From Lachnospiraceae bacterium (GTDB taxonomy: Bacteria; Bacillota; Clostridia; Lachnospirales; Lachnospiraceae): DNA of 64,000 nt. How positions within the stretch are numbered: position 1 is the first letter of the stretch; the number at the start of each line of letters is the position of its first letter. The stretch lies in assembly GCA_029012365.1 (NCBI GenBank), contig JAQXLY010000044.1, positions 1 to 64,000 of the forward strand, given 5' to 3'. Below the pieces are notes generated by a model. The model saw only the letters and a program-made list of their open reading frames with translations. It had not been told where the DNA came from and did no database searches. Shown here piece by piece: positions 16,315 to 25,085 of the stretch. A program made the position numbers and the translations under genes.

Positions 16315-17271
16315 TTGAAAAAGCTTTGTATTGTAATACCATGTTATAACGAAGAGTCTGTGCTTCCGATAACAGCTTCTGTGTTAGGTGAAGTATTACG
16401 GAATTTAATCAGTAAAGATAAAATTGCGGAGGATAGCTTTCTTTTGTTTGTGGATGACGGGAGTACCGACCGAACATGGGAACTGATTCAATCGCGACAT
16501 GAAGAGAATACAATACAGATTCGTGGGATAAAGTTGTCCGGTAATGTAGGGCATCAGTTTGCGCTTACTGCGGGGTTATTGGCAGCAAAGGAAAAAAGTG
16601 ATATGGTGTTGTCAATTGACGCGGACCTTCAGGATGACGTGGCGGTGATTGAAGAAATGATTGATAAGTTTTATGAGGGTCATGATATAGTATACGGCGT
16701 TAGAAAAGAACGAAGTACCGACACTTTTTTAAAACGTACGACTGCCCAGTTGTTTTATAAGCTTATGGGATGGTTTGGTGTAAAGACGGTGTATAATCAT
16801 GCAGATTTTCGTTTGATGTCAAAACGTGCATTAGAAGAGTTTGCAAAATATACGGAAACAAACTTGTTTTTACGTGGTATTATGCCGATGCTTGGGTATC
16901 CGACGGCGAATGTATATTACAACCGAAAGGAGCGTGCGGCAGGAAAAACGAAATATTCATTAAGAAAAATGTGTGCGCTTGCTTTTGATGGCATTTCTTC
17001 GTTTAGTATTAAGCCCATCAGTATGGTTCTGGGGATGGGAGTCGGTATTTTACTAGTGACAATTGTTGCGATTATCTATGCATTGGTATCGTATATGAGA
17101 GGAGAAGTAGTTGCCGGATGGACTTCGCTGATTCTGTCGGTCTGGTTCTTAGGGGGATTACAGTTGTTTGCGCTTGGATTGGTTGGAAAGTATATCGGAA
17201 AAATCTATATTGAAACAAAGCACAGACCGCGCTATCATATAGAGGCTGAGTTGATGGAGGATGAGGAGTAG
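16315..17271 (+). CDS. GT2 glycosyltransferase with two membrane helices (DPM1/GtrB-like)
   Basis: A 318-residue family 2 glycosyltransferase. The N-terminal GT-A domain contains VIPCYNEE, DDGSTD and SIDADLQDD (DxD metal site). Two C-terminal transmembrane helices (~235-260 and ~275-300) are typical of enzymes that charge undecaprenyl phosphate with a sugar. Such lipid-linked sugars are used by a partner multi-helix transferase for surface glycan decoration, and the next gene encodes a polytopic protein. The start is TTG with a strong SD (AGGAGGG). Confidence 0.88.
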   Translation: MKKLCIVIPCYNEESVLPITASVLGEVLRNLISKDKIAEDSFLLFVDDGSTDRTWELIQSRHEENTIQIRGIKLSGNVGHQFALTAGLLAAKEKSDMVLSIDADLQDDVAVIEEMIDKFYEGHDIVYGVRKERSTDTFLKRTTAQLFYKLMGWFGVKTVYNHADFRLMSKRALEEFAKYTETNLFLRGIMPMLGYPTANVYYNRKERAAGKTKYSLRKMCALAFDGISSFSIKPISMVLGMGVGILLVTIVAIIYALVSYMRGEVVAGWTSLILSVWFLGGLQLFALGLVGKYIGKIYIETKHRPRYHIEAELMEDEE

Positions 17272-17272
17272 T

Positions 17273-18838
17273 ATGCAGGAGAAATTACAGAAGAAGGAAG
17301 GAAAATTAGGCTTCATTATACTGTGTGTGTTGATTGCAGCACTGATTCCGTTGTATATTGTTGCGGGTTATGCTCATCCCAGCGTGGACGATTACAGCTA
17401 CGGAAAATACACTGCTGAAGTATGGAATGAAACAGGTTCTTTTGGAGAGGTACTTGCCGATGCATGGGAACGCACAGCGTATACATATGAAACGCATCAG
17501 GGGACATTTTCATCCGTATTTTTGATGCGGTTACAGCCGGGCATTTTTGGAGAGGAATACTATTTTCTGACTACAGTGTTTTTGCTTGGAACCTTTATAA
17601 TTTGCAGTATTTTGCTTTATTATGCTTTTTTTAACAGGATTTTTCAAGCTGGAAAGGTGAGAAGCTGGATTATTGCCGGAATATTAAGCCTTGGAGCGAT
17701 GGAATTTACCCATGTTATCTCCGATTCGTTTTATTGGTACAATGGTGGCGTGACTTATACATTTTTTTATTCTATGGAGGCACTGTTGTTTGCACTGTTG
17801 ATTTATATGTATACGGCTAAGAAGCAGTTTTTTAGAGTGTTGCTGGGGATTGCCTGCATATTGCTGGCTGTGTTCGTGTGTGGGGGAAATTACGTCACTT
17901 CACTGGTTACATTGGAGCTGTTGGTTTGCATTTGTCTGGTAACCGGAGTATCGGTATATAGGAGAAAGAAAGAGGAAAACGCAGAGGAATTAAAGTCTCT
18001 GAGATGGAACTTCTTATTTTGCCTACTGGTGTTGCTTGCCGCGGCTGTTTGTTTTATTGTAGTAGTTATTGCACCGGGAAATGCTGTACGTCAGGAGAAG
18101 ACGGGAGAAACGACTCATCCGATAATATCGATTCTTCTTTCGTTTACGTATGGTGCTTACAGTATCGGAAATTGTATGAATTTACCGGCTCTGTTACTGC
18201 TATTCCTTTGTGTACCTCTGTTTGTTATAATTGCGAGGAAAAGCAGTGTTGCTTTTAAGTATCCGGGGTTGATATCCTTTTTCAGCTTTTGCCTGTATTC
18301 TTCGCAGGCTACACCGGTGTTTTTTGCACAGGGAATAAAGATGCCGTATCGGATTATGAATATTATTTATTTCAGCTGCTTTGTAATAGCAGCCTTCAAT
18401 TTGTTTTACTGGATTGGGTATATCGTAAAGAAAAAGCCACAGAGTATGGTTCTTTCTACATTGGAGAGCTGGCATGAAAAAAAGTTCTGGCTGTTTTATG
18501 CCGTGGCTGCGCTTGGAGTATGTTTTAGTGTGGCAGGCAATATTTCGATAAAAGCAGAGATGGATATGGAAGGAGCAGCACAGGTCGAGGTAACAGAGTT
18601 ACCGGCGACGTTGAGTGCCTGCTATTCTCTTTTGACGGGGGAAGCAAAAAAATATGATAAGGAGTGTTGGGACCGTTTTGCCGTATATACGGATCCGGAG
18701 TTTCAAGATGTTGTGGTGAAACCGTTTACCGTGACACCGGAGATTATTTTTCACTCGGATATTACAGAAGACCCTGAACATTGGAAAAACGAGTGTGTAA
18801 GAAAGTTTTTTAATAAAAAATCCGTTAAGATAAAGTAG
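17273..18838 (+). CDS. Polytopic membrane protein (DUF6056/GtrC-like), putative surface-glycan glucosyltransferase
   Basis: A ~521-residue protein with about ten or eleven hydrophobic helices. The large first extracytoplasmic loop begins with HPSVDDYSYG. An acidic motif after helix 1 is what lipid-linked-sugar transferases of the GT-C type use for catalysis, and the gene directly follows a GtrB-like transferase, so the pair probably decorates a cell-surface polymer. This is inference from topology and context. The ATG at 17273 starts just after the previous stop; an in-frame ATG at 17261 would overlap by 11 bases. The next gene begins within about 40 bases. Confidence 0.7.
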   Translation: MQEKLQKKEGKLGFIILCVLIAALIPLYIVAGYAHPSVDDYSYGKYTAEVWNETGSFGEVLADAWERTAYTYETHQGTFSSVFLMRLQPGIFGEEYYFLTTVFLLGTFIICSILLYYAFFNRIFQAGKVRSWIIAGILSLGAMEFTHVISDSFYWYNGGVTYTFFYSMEALLFALLIYMYTAKKQFFRVLLGIACILLAVFVCGGNYVTSLVTLELLVCICLVTGVSVYRRKKEENAEELKSLRWNFLFCLLVLLAAAVCFIVVVIAPGNAVRQEKTGETTHPIISILLSFTYGAYSIGNCMNLPALLLLFLCVPLFVIIARKSSVAFKYPGLISFFSFCLYSSQATPVFFAQGIKMPYRIMNIIYFSCFVIAAFNLFYWIGYIVKKKPQSMVLSTLESWHEKKFWLFYAVAALGVCFSVAGNISIKAEMDMEGAAQVEVTELPATLSACYSLLTGEAKKYDKECWDRFAVYTDPEFQDVVVKPFTVTPEIIFHSDITEDPEHWKNECVRKFFNKKSVKIK

Positions 18839-18874
18839 TTGGAACAGAGTGAAGGGAGGACACAGAAGATAGTT

Positions 18875-20092
18875 ATGAATATCATAGAGAAATTATATTG
18901 CAGAGTATTCCAGACTTGCTTTCGGATTGCAATTCCGATTCTTCCGTATCGGAATCCGGAGGTAATGTCTTCGGAAAAGGAGATTGCAGATGTTTTAAAA
19001 AGTAAGAAGATTACTTCAGTTTTAGTTGTAACGGACGAGAGCTTATATAAGCTTGGTTTGTTGGAAAAGCTGAAGCAGGAGCTGAAAGCTGCCGATGTTT
19101 CCTATACGGTATATGATAAGACAGTGGCAAATCCTACGATTGCAAATGTGGAGGAAGCCAGAGAACAGTACATAGAAAATAAATGTAATGCAATTATCGG
19201 CTTTGGTGGTGGTTCGTCGATGGATTGTGCAAAGGCAGTAGGGGCAAGAATTGTTAAACCGAAGCAATCTATTCCGAAAATGAAGGGCATTTTAAAAATA
19301 CATAAACGTCTGCCGTTGTTCATAGCGGTGCCTACGACGGCCGGTACAGGAAGTGAAACCACGCTTGCGGCGGTGATTACAGACGGAGAGACCAGACACA
19401 AGTTCCCGATTAACGATTTCCCGCTGATTCCTCATTATGCAGTACTGATACCGGAAGTAACAAAGGGGTTGCCGCCGTTTATTACGGCAACTACGGGAAT
19501 GGATGCCCTGACCCATGCCGTAGAGGCGTTTATCGGTCGCTCTACGACAAAAGAAACCAGAAGCTATGCCTTAGAGGCAACAAAGCTTATTTTTGGAAAT
19601 ATTGAAAAAGTATATAAAAACGGAAATGACATGGAAGCACGAAAGAATATGCTTTATGCATCGTTTCTGGCGGGAAAAGCGTTCTCTAAGTCCTATGTCG
19701 GATATAGTCATGCGGTAGCCCACTCGCTCGGAGGAAAGTATAATACACCTCATGGTCTTGCGAATGCGGTATTGCTTCCGTATGTATTGGAGGCATATGG
19801 TGAGACGATTTATGATAAGTTAAAAAAGCTGGCTGTAGCAGGTGGCCTTGTGACGGAGGAGACGGAAGCTGCAGATGCTGCAAAGCGATTTATCCGAAAA
19901 ATTCGTGAGTTGAATGCATCAATGGGAATTCCGGAAAAGCTGTCCGGAATTCGGAGAGAGGATATCCCGGAGTTGGCTGTGCATGCTGCAAAAGAGGGAA
20001 ATCCTTTGTATCCGGTGCCGAGATTGATGACGGCAAAGGAATTGGAGTCATTCTATTTTGCGGTCGGTGAGTTCGAGGAAGAAACTCAATGA
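18875..20092 (+). CDS. Iron-containing alcohol dehydrogenase
   Basis: A ~405-residue group III alcohol dehydrogenase. The NAD-binding motif GGGSSMDCAKAV is present in the N-terminal half. The family signature TTAGTGSE and the metal-ligand region with GMDALTHAVEAF and the HAVAHSLGG...PHG histidines follow. It should interconvert an alcohol or polyol and an aldehyde or ketone. A TTG at 18839 is also in frame, but ATG 18875 with GGGAGGA upstream starts where family members do. An aldehyde dehydrogenase follows immediately, so the pair could carry an alcohol through the aldehyde to an acid or back. Confidence 0.88.
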   Translation: MNIIEKLYCRVFQTCFRIAIPILPYRNPEVMSSEKEIADVLKSKKITSVLVVTDESLYKLGLLEKLKQELKAADVSYTVYDKTVANPTIANVEEAREQYIENKCNAIIGFGGGSSMDCAKAVGARIVKPKQSIPKMKGILKIHKRLPLFIAVPTTAGTGSETTLAAVITDGETRHKFPINDFPLIPHYAVLIPEVTKGLPPFITATTGMDALTHAVEAFIGRSTTKETRSYALEATKLIFGNIEKVYKNGNDMEARKNMLYASFLAGKAFSKSYVGYSHAVAHSLGGKYNTPHGLANAVLLPYVLEAYGETIYDKLKKLAVAGGLVTEETEAADAAKRFIRKIRELNASMGIPEKLSGIRREDIPELAVHAAKEGNPLYPVPRLMTAKELESFYFAVGEFEEETQ

Positions 20093-20112
20093 AGTATGAA
20101 TGGAGGATTAAC

Positions 20113-21492
20113 ATGGAACAGGAGCAGATACAGGCAATCGTAGAAAAACAGAGAACATACTTTTTATCGGGTGATACACTTTCTGTAGAGAATCGGAAAA
20201 AGGCATTGGCTGATTTGAAGAAAGCAATTCAGGCAAATGAAGAGAAAATTGCGGCAGCGATAAAAAAGGATTTGGGAAAGAGTCACGAGGAAGCCTATAT
20301 GTGTGAAATCGGGCTGACAATAAGCGAGATTTCCTATATGCAGAAGCATACGAAGCGATTCGCGAGAGAAAAGAGGGTGGTAACTCCGCTTGCGCAGTTT
20401 GCATCCAGAAGCTTCGTAAAACCGATGCCATACGGTGTGACCCTGATTATGAGTCCGTGGAATTATCCGTTTCTGCTGACAATGGAGCCACTGGTGGATG
20501 CCATTGCAGCGGGAAATACCGTGGTTGTAAAACCGAGTGCCTATTCACCGGCAACAAGTGCAGTGATGAAGGAAGTGCTGGAAGGAGTGTTTTCTCCGGA
20601 ATATGTGGCTGTTGTGACCGGCGGAAGAGCAGAGAATACCTGTCTGCTGCAGCAGAAGTTTGATTATATTTTCTTTACCGGAAGCCAGTCGGTAGGGAAG
20701 GAAGTGATGACACAGGCTGCAAAGCATTTAACACCGGTAACGCTGGAGCTTGGCGGAAAGAGTCCGTGTATTGTAGACAGCAGTGCAGATATTAAGCTTG
20801 CAGCACGTCGGATTGTATTCGGAAAGTATCTGAATTGCGGTCAGACCTGTGTGGCACCGGATTACATTTTATGTGAAAAGAGTGTGCAGGAAAAGCTGAT
20901 TGCAGCTTTGAAGGCAGAGATTGTACGTCAGTTTGGAGAGAATCCGCTTACAAATGATGCTTACGGGAAAATGGTCAATGAAAAGCATTTTGAGCGTGTC
21001 TGCGGATTGATAGCAGAGGAAAAGGTTGTACATGGCGGCAATACGGATAGAGAGGCTTTAAAAATCGAGCCAACGGTAATGCGTGATGTCAGCTTTTCGG
21101 ATGCTGTAATGCAGGAGGAAATTTTCGGACCGGTGCTGCCGATTGTCACAATAAACAGTATTGATGAGGCAATTTCTATTGTGAATGAAAGACAGCATCC
21201 GCTTGCATTGTATGTGTTTGCGGGGAATAAGAAAGTAACTCGCAAGGTCACTTCACGATGTGTATTTGGTGGTGGATGTGTGAATGATACGATTATTCAT
21301 CTGGCAACGAGCAATATGGGCTTTGGCGGTGTCGGAGAGAGCGGTATGGGTGCATACCACGGCAAGGTCGGCTTTGATACCTTTTCTCATAAGAAGAGTA
21401 TTGTTGATAAGAAGACATGGCTGGATTTACCGATGCGCTATCAGCCGTATCGAAGTCTGTATATGAAGCTGATTCGGATGTTTTTGCGATAG
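20113..21492 (+). CDS. Aldehyde dehydrogenase (class 3/fatty aldehyde type)
   Basis: A 459-residue NAD(P)-dependent aldehyde dehydrogenase. The catalytic Cys lies in NCGQTCVAPD and the general-base Glu in LELGGKSP. The cofactor fold is visible at TGSQSVGKEV and the substrate tail motif at GFGGVGESGMG. It lacks the N-terminal extension of CoA-acylating forms. It matches the compact YwdH/class 3 ALDHs that often oxidise long-chain or aromatic aldehydes, and the basic hydrophobic C-terminus (LYMKLIRMFLR) could touch the membrane. ATG 20113 has GGAGG at ideal spacing. It is the last gene of the run, closed by a strong terminator. Confidence 0.88.
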   Translation: MEQEQIQAIVEKQRTYFLSGDTLSVENRKKALADLKKAIQANEEKIAAAIKKDLGKSHEEAYMCEIGLTISEISYMQKHTKRFAREKRVVTPLAQFASRSFVKPMPYGVTLIMSPWNYPFLLTMEPLVDAIAAGNTVVVKPSAYSPATSAVMKEVLEGVFSPEYVAVVTGGRAENTCLLQQKFDYIFFTGSQSVGKEVMTQAAKHLTPVTLELGGKSPCIVDSSADIKLAARRIVFGKYLNCGQTCVAPDYILCEKSVQEKLIAALKAEIVRQFGENPLTNDAYGKMVNEKHFERVCGLIAEEKVVHGGNTDREALKIEPTVMRDVSFSDAVMQEEIFGPVLPIVTINSIDEAISIVNERQHPLALYVFAGNKKVTRKVTSRCVFGGGCVNDTIIHLATSNMGFGGVGESGMGAYHGKVGFDTFSHKKSIVDKKTWLDLPMRYQPYRSLYMKLIRMFLR

Positions 21493-21523
21493 GAATGAAG
21501 TCAAAACATAGATATAATGTATT

Positions 21524-21563
21524 CCGGGCAACAGCGCTTTGAAAACGTTGTTGCCCGGCTTTT
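21524..21563 (+). terminator. Strong terminator between convergent ALDH and ABC-F genes
   Basis: CCGGGCAACAGCG (21524-21536) pairs with CGTTGTTGCCCGG (21546-21558), one mismatch, followed by CTTTTTCTT. Confidence 0.88.
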
Positions 21564-21565
21564 TC

Positions 21566-23119
21566 TTACATCCTTGTTGACCACATACTGCAGTCCAGTA
21601 CCTTAGTGGCAAAGCCTTCATAGAACTCAGGTTCATGGCAGATAAGGAGGATACTTCCTTTATAGGCGGTAAGTGCACGTTTCAGCTCATCCTTTGCGTC
21701 TACGTCAAGATGATTTGTAGGCTCGTCCAGAAGAAGTACATTGGTTTCCTTATTAATCAGCTTGCAAAGACGCACCTTTGCCTGCTCACCACCGGAAAGT
21801 ACACGCACCTGACTCTCAATATGTTTGGTTGTCAGACCGCACTTCGCGAGAGCGGAACGGATTTCGTACTGGGTATAGGAAGGAAATTCCTGCCACAGCT
21901 CCTCAATGCAGGTATTATTCTTTGCACCGGTCATTTCCTGTTCAAAATAGCCCGGAAACAGATAATCTCCGAGTATCACTTTACCGGAAAGCGGCGGGAT
22001 GATACCGAGGATACTTTTCAGCAAGGTGGTTTTTCCGATACCGTTAGCACCCTTTAGTACCAGCTTTTCGCCACGCTCCATAGAAATTGTAATGGAACGG
22101 GAGAGTGGCTCATTGTAGCCGATGATAAGCCCTTCTGTCTGGAAAATATAGCGGCCGGAGGATCTTGCTTCTTTAAAATGAAACTCCGGCTTCGGACGTT
22201 CCGCAGCCAGTTCGATAACATCCATCTTGTCCAGCTTTTTCTGACGGGACATTGCCATATTACGGGTAGCAACCCTTGCTTTATTCCTTGCAACAAAATC
22301 CTTTAAATCACTGATTTCCTGCTGCTGACGTTTATATGCGGCCTCCAGCTGTGCCTTTTTAACGGCATATACTTCTTCAAATTTTGTATAGTCACCGACA
22401 TAGCGGGTCAGTTCTCCGTTTTCCATATGGTACACAAGGTTAATCACGCTGTTTAAAAACGGAATATCGTGTGAAATCAGGATAAATGCGTTCTCATAGT
22501 CGATTAAGTAGCGTTTCAGCCACTCAATATGTTCAACATCCAGATAGTTGGTCGGCTCATCCAAAAGAAGGATATCCGGTTTTTCCAATAATAGCTTACC
22601 AAGCAGCACTTTTGTACGCTGACCGCCGGAAAGCGCAGTTACATCTGTATCTAAGCCCATGGCATCGAGCCCGAAGGCGTGGGCAATCTCATCAATTTTT
22701 GTGTCAATAATATAAAAATCATGTACATCCAGCAAATCCTGAATATTGCCGAATTCCTCCATCATGCCCGGTAAATCCTCGTCTGAGGCTTCACCCATTG
22801 CGGCACAAAGCTCGGTCATACGTGCTTCTACATCGTAAAGAAATTCAAAAGCAGACTTTAAGACATCACGGATGGTCATGCCGGGCGTAAGAACCGAGTG
22901 CTGGTCAAGATATCCGACGCGGACATCCTTAGCCCATTCAACCTTTCCTTCATCCGGCATCATTTTGCCTGTAATGATGTTTAAAAAGGTGGATTTACCT
23001 TCACCGTTGGCCCCTACAAGTCCCACGTGCTCGCCCTTTAATAAACGGAACGAAACATTTTTCAAAATAGTACGGTCACCAAAACCGTGATTCAAATCCG
23101 TAACACATAAAATGCTCAT
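21566..23119 (-). CDS. ABC-F family ATP-binding protein
   Basis: A 517-residue soluble protein with two ABC ATPase domains and no membrane segment. Walker A sites are GANGEGKST (first) and GANGIGKTT (second), and signature motifs LSGGQRTK and LSGGEQAK each precede LLLDEPTN. A charged linker rich in Lys/Arg/Gln (KKAQLEAAYKRQQQEISDLK) joins the domains. ABC-F proteins act on the ribosomal E site as translation factors or antibiotic protectors; closest in look to the YdiF/YbiT type. The chosen start gives MSILCVTDL, with GGAAAGG upstream. A further-upstream ATG (23176) would place 19 unlikely residues over the leader. Confidence 0.92.
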   Translation of the reverse strand: MSILCVTDLNHGFGDRTILKNVSFRLLKGEHVGLVGANGEGKSTFLNIITGKMMPDEGKVEWAKDVRVGYLDQHSVLTPGMTIRDVLKSAFEFLYDVEARMTELCAAMGEASDEDLPGMMEEFGNIQDLLDVHDFYIIDTKIDEIAHAFGLDAMGLDTDVTALSGGQRTKVLLGKLLLEKPDILLLDEPTNYLDVEHIEWLKRYLIDYENAFILISHDIPFLNSVINLVYHMENGELTRYVGDYTKFEEVYAVKKAQLEAAYKRQQQEISDLKDFVARNKARVATRNMAMSRQKKLDKMDVIELAAERPKPEFHFKEARSSGRYIFQTEGLIIGYNEPLSRSITISMERGEKLVLKGANGIGKTTLLKSILGIIPPLSGKVILGDYLFPGYFEQEMTGAKNNTCIEELWQEFPSYTQYEIRSALAKCGLTTKHIESQVRVLSGGEQAKVRLCKLINKETNVLLLDEPTNHLDVDAKDELKRALTAYKGSILLICHEPEFYEGFATKVLDCSMWSTRM

Positions 23120-23188
23120 AAATAAAATCCTTTCCGGTACCGCAATAACGGTACAACAGCAGTAGTGCGGCTGCACTAAAACATTCCC

Positions 23189-23217
23189 ATTATACCTAAT
23201 CCGCAGAGATTTTGCAA
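23189..23217 (-). promoter_or_regulatory. Promoter of the ABC-F gene
   Basis: On the minus strand TTGCAA (23217-23212) and TATAAT (23194-23189) are 17 bases apart. The leader of ~60 bases carries a GTACCG/CGGTAC hairpin directly upstream of the SD, which could modulate translation. Confidence 0.75.
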
Positions 23218-23260
23218 GTAAAAAAGAAAATCATGGAAGCAGAGGTATTTGTCCAATGTG

Positions 23261-23290
23261 AAAAGGCTGCCGGGGAAGGCAGCCTTTTCC
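23261..23290. terminator. Hairpin terminator in the divergent ABC-F/TerC spacer
   Basis: AAAAGGCTGCC (23261-23271) pairs with GGCAGCCTTTT (23278-23288). A and T tracts make it work in both directions. No gene ends here on either strand. The minus strand has a TTGACA-16-TAATAT promoter (23333-23306) that would run straight into it. The rest of 23120-23480 shows no supported gene. Confidence 0.7.
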
Positions 23291-23486
23291 ATGAGGGGAG
23301 TATAAATATTAATAAGGGGTTTTATAGTGTCAAAGACTTAGGGGAATCCTTAACACACCTTTATTCTATTTCATCGGTCGACAAAATGCAATTAAAAAAG
23401 TATAAAGAAATAAAAAAACAAAATAAAGAAATTGTAAGAATGCATATAGTAGAAGGAGAAGTAAAAACACACAAAGACGGGTGCTT

Positions 23487-24305
23487 ATGTGGATTTTAAT
23501 TGCGTTAATAATTGATTTTCTGGTATTTCTTATTCTGGGGCAGGACATCGCACTGGACTTTTTAGGGGGATATTTGATAGAATTAAGTCTTAGTGTGGAT
23601 AATCTGTTTGTATTTATGTCGATTTTTACGGCGTTTTCGGTGCCGGAGCAATACAGGCACCGTGTGTTAAGATACGGTATTATCGGAGCTGCGGTACTTC
23701 GCATGATTTTTATTTTCTGCGGCTCGGTAATTATTTCAAGGTTTTCCTGGATTCTGTACCTATTCGGCGTTGTATTGATTGCAAACGGGGTTAAAGTGTT
23801 TCTTCCGCAAAAAGAAGAGGATAACCGGCAAACGGTATGGGGAATGAGCATAGTGCGAAAGCTTATGCCGGTGACGGAGAATTTTTGCGGTGCAAGTTTT
23901 TTTATTCATAAGCCGGAGAAAAACGGTGAAGGAGGAAAGAAGCATCGTTATGCAACGCCTCTGTTTGTTGTACTTGTGGTGGTCGAGGTTTCCGACATTA
24001 TTTTTGCCATTGATTCCGTGCCGGCTGTTTTTTCAGTAACAACAAATCCTTTTATTGTGTATGTGTCGAATATCATGGCAATTTTAGGCCTACGGCAGAT
24101 GTATTTCGGACTGGAAAGGCTTGCAAAGCGATTTGTTTATATGAAATACGGAATTGCGGTTGTACTTTTCTTTACAGGGACAAAATTGCTGATTTCATTA
24201 TTTCATCGTTCCATTTCAACAGTATGTTCCATTCTCTTTATTGTATTTGTATTATCTGTAAGCATGCTTGCATCTATGCTTGCAACAAAAAAAGGAAGTG
24301 TATAA
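23487..24305 (+). CDS. TerC/Alx family integral membrane protein
   Basis: A 272-residue protein with seven to nine transmembrane helices. It carries the two TerC signature acidic clusters, ELSLSVDNLFVF near the N-terminus and EVSDIIFAIDSVPAV in the second half. TerC-family proteins (Alx, YceF, MeeF types) export manganese or deliver it to secreted proteins; tellurite resistance is a side phenotype. The start is uncertain: GTG at 23481 and ATG at 23487 are both possible and neither has a strong SD. The gene stands alone. I looked upstream for a yybP-ykoY manganese riboswitch and could not support one. Confidence 0.85.
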   Translation: MWILIALIIDFLVFLILGQDIALDFLGGYLIELSLSVDNLFVFMSIFTAFSVPEQYRHRVLRYGIIGAAVLRMIFIFCGSVIISRFSWILYLFGVVLIANGVKVFLPQKEEDNRQTVWGMSIVRKLMPVTENFCGASFFIHKPEKNGEGGKKHRYATPLFVVLVVVEVSDIIFAIDSVPAVFSVTTNPFIVYVSNIMAILGLRQMYFGLERLAKRFVYMKYGIAVVLFFTGTKLLISLFHRSISTVCSILFIVFVLSVSMLASMLATKKGSV

Positions 24306-24371
24306 AACGGATTCATCTGCGGATACTATGTTCTGTAACCAAAAACTTATTGTCTATCAGGAGGTAATGTT

Positions 24372-24566
24372 ATGTCTTATAATAATGAGCATAATCTTGA
24401 AAGAAATTCCAGCCAGAACAACACTCAGAACAACACCCGGAACAACAGCCAGAACAACACTCAGAACAATACCCAGAATAACACCCAGAACAATACTCAG
24501 AACAACACCCAGAATAACTGCCGTAACTGCGCTCGTAACGCAAGCAGAAACGAGAGCAATCGTTAG
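24372..24566 (+). CDS. Small Gln/Asn/Thr repeat protein (unknown function)
   Basis: A 64-residue protein with an excellent SD (CAGGAGGTAATGTT before ATG) but a low-complexity body. After an N-terminal MSYNNEHNLERN, the four-residue unit QNNT (variants QNNS, RNNT) repeats about ten times. It ends in a short tail with two cysteines (NCRNCARNASRNE). There is no signal peptide or hydrophobic helix. The 12-base DNA repeat keeps more than one frame open, but only this frame has an SD and the terminator directly follows. I do not recognise a family. Gln/Asn-rich repeats can self-assemble; that is speculation here. Confidence 0.65.
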   Translation: MSYNNEHNLERNSSQNNTQNNTRNNSQNNTQNNTQNNTQNNTQNNTQNNCRNCARNASRNESNR

Positions 24567-24610
24567 TCCGGGACCGATTTCGTTTTCTAAATACGGTGAA
24601 CAAAGAGAAT

Positions 24611-24649
24611 GGGGCTGTGTAGCTTGGCTACATGGCTCCGTTTTTTTAT
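24611..24649 (+). terminator. Terminator after the repeat-protein gene
   Basis: GGGGCTGTGTAGC pairs (with G-U pairs) with GCTACATGGCTCC around TTG, followed by seven Ts. Confidence 0.82.
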
Positions 24650-24707
24650 TTTATCATATAATAAAGCAGGGGAAAATTCCCTGTATCACCGGAAAGGAGA
24701 AATCTGT

Positions 24708-25010
24708 ATGATATACCGTTATGTTATTACACTCAGTGAGTTAAAACGACTACAAAAGCGGGGAGCTGTAGTACTTGCGGATGTGCGTGATAAAAAAAGC
24801 TATGAGGCCGGGCATGTTCCGGGGGCTGTTTCGATTCCGTATACAGAAGAGGCAGGTTTTTTGGAATGCTTTCGTAAGGGCGACCTGATTGTATTATGCT
24901 GCGACCGGGGAAATCTTAGCATGCGCGCAACAGTGAGGATGCGTCGGGCGGGATATCAGGCATATAGTCTTGTGGGGGGATATGAAGGATATCTGCGTTG
25001 TCAAAAATAG
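24708..25010 (+). CDS. Rhodanese-like domain protein
   Basis: A 100-residue single rhodanese domain. It has the hallmarks LADVRDKKSYEAGHVPGAVSIP and the active-site loop after LIVLCCDRGNLS, with Cys65 as the likely persulfide carrier, ending in LVGGYEGY. Such small cytosolic rhodaneses move sulfane sulfur to thiol acceptors. The start ATG 24708 follows AAAGGAG; a longer reading to 24609 crosses the preceding terminator and is rejected. It lies 75 bases upstream of the methyltransferase gene. Confidence 0.88.
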   Translation: MIYRYVITLSELKRLQKRGAVVLADVRDKKSYEAGHVPGAVSIPYTEEAGFLECFRKGDLIVLCCDRGNLSMRATVRMRRAGYQAYSLVGGYEGYLRCQK

Positions 25011-25085
25011 AGTTCCATTTTTTTACCGGATATGATAAGATGAAATAAGAAAGTAATAGAGGAATGGTTAAGAAAGGACAAAGGA

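Noticed and set aside
23290-23480. yybP-ykoY manganese riboswitch before the TerC-like gene
   Set aside because: A GGGGAGTA element is present, but the conserved second half of the motif could not be found.
23212-23499. 95-codon frame upstream of the TerC-like gene
   Set aside because: It runs through a terminator hairpin, has no SD and overlaps the TerC start in another frame.
24268-24711. Alternative frame through the QNNT repeat (Thr/Arg/Pro-rich)
   Set aside because: It is open only because the 12-base DNA repeat lacks stops in that frame; it has no SD and crosses the terminator.
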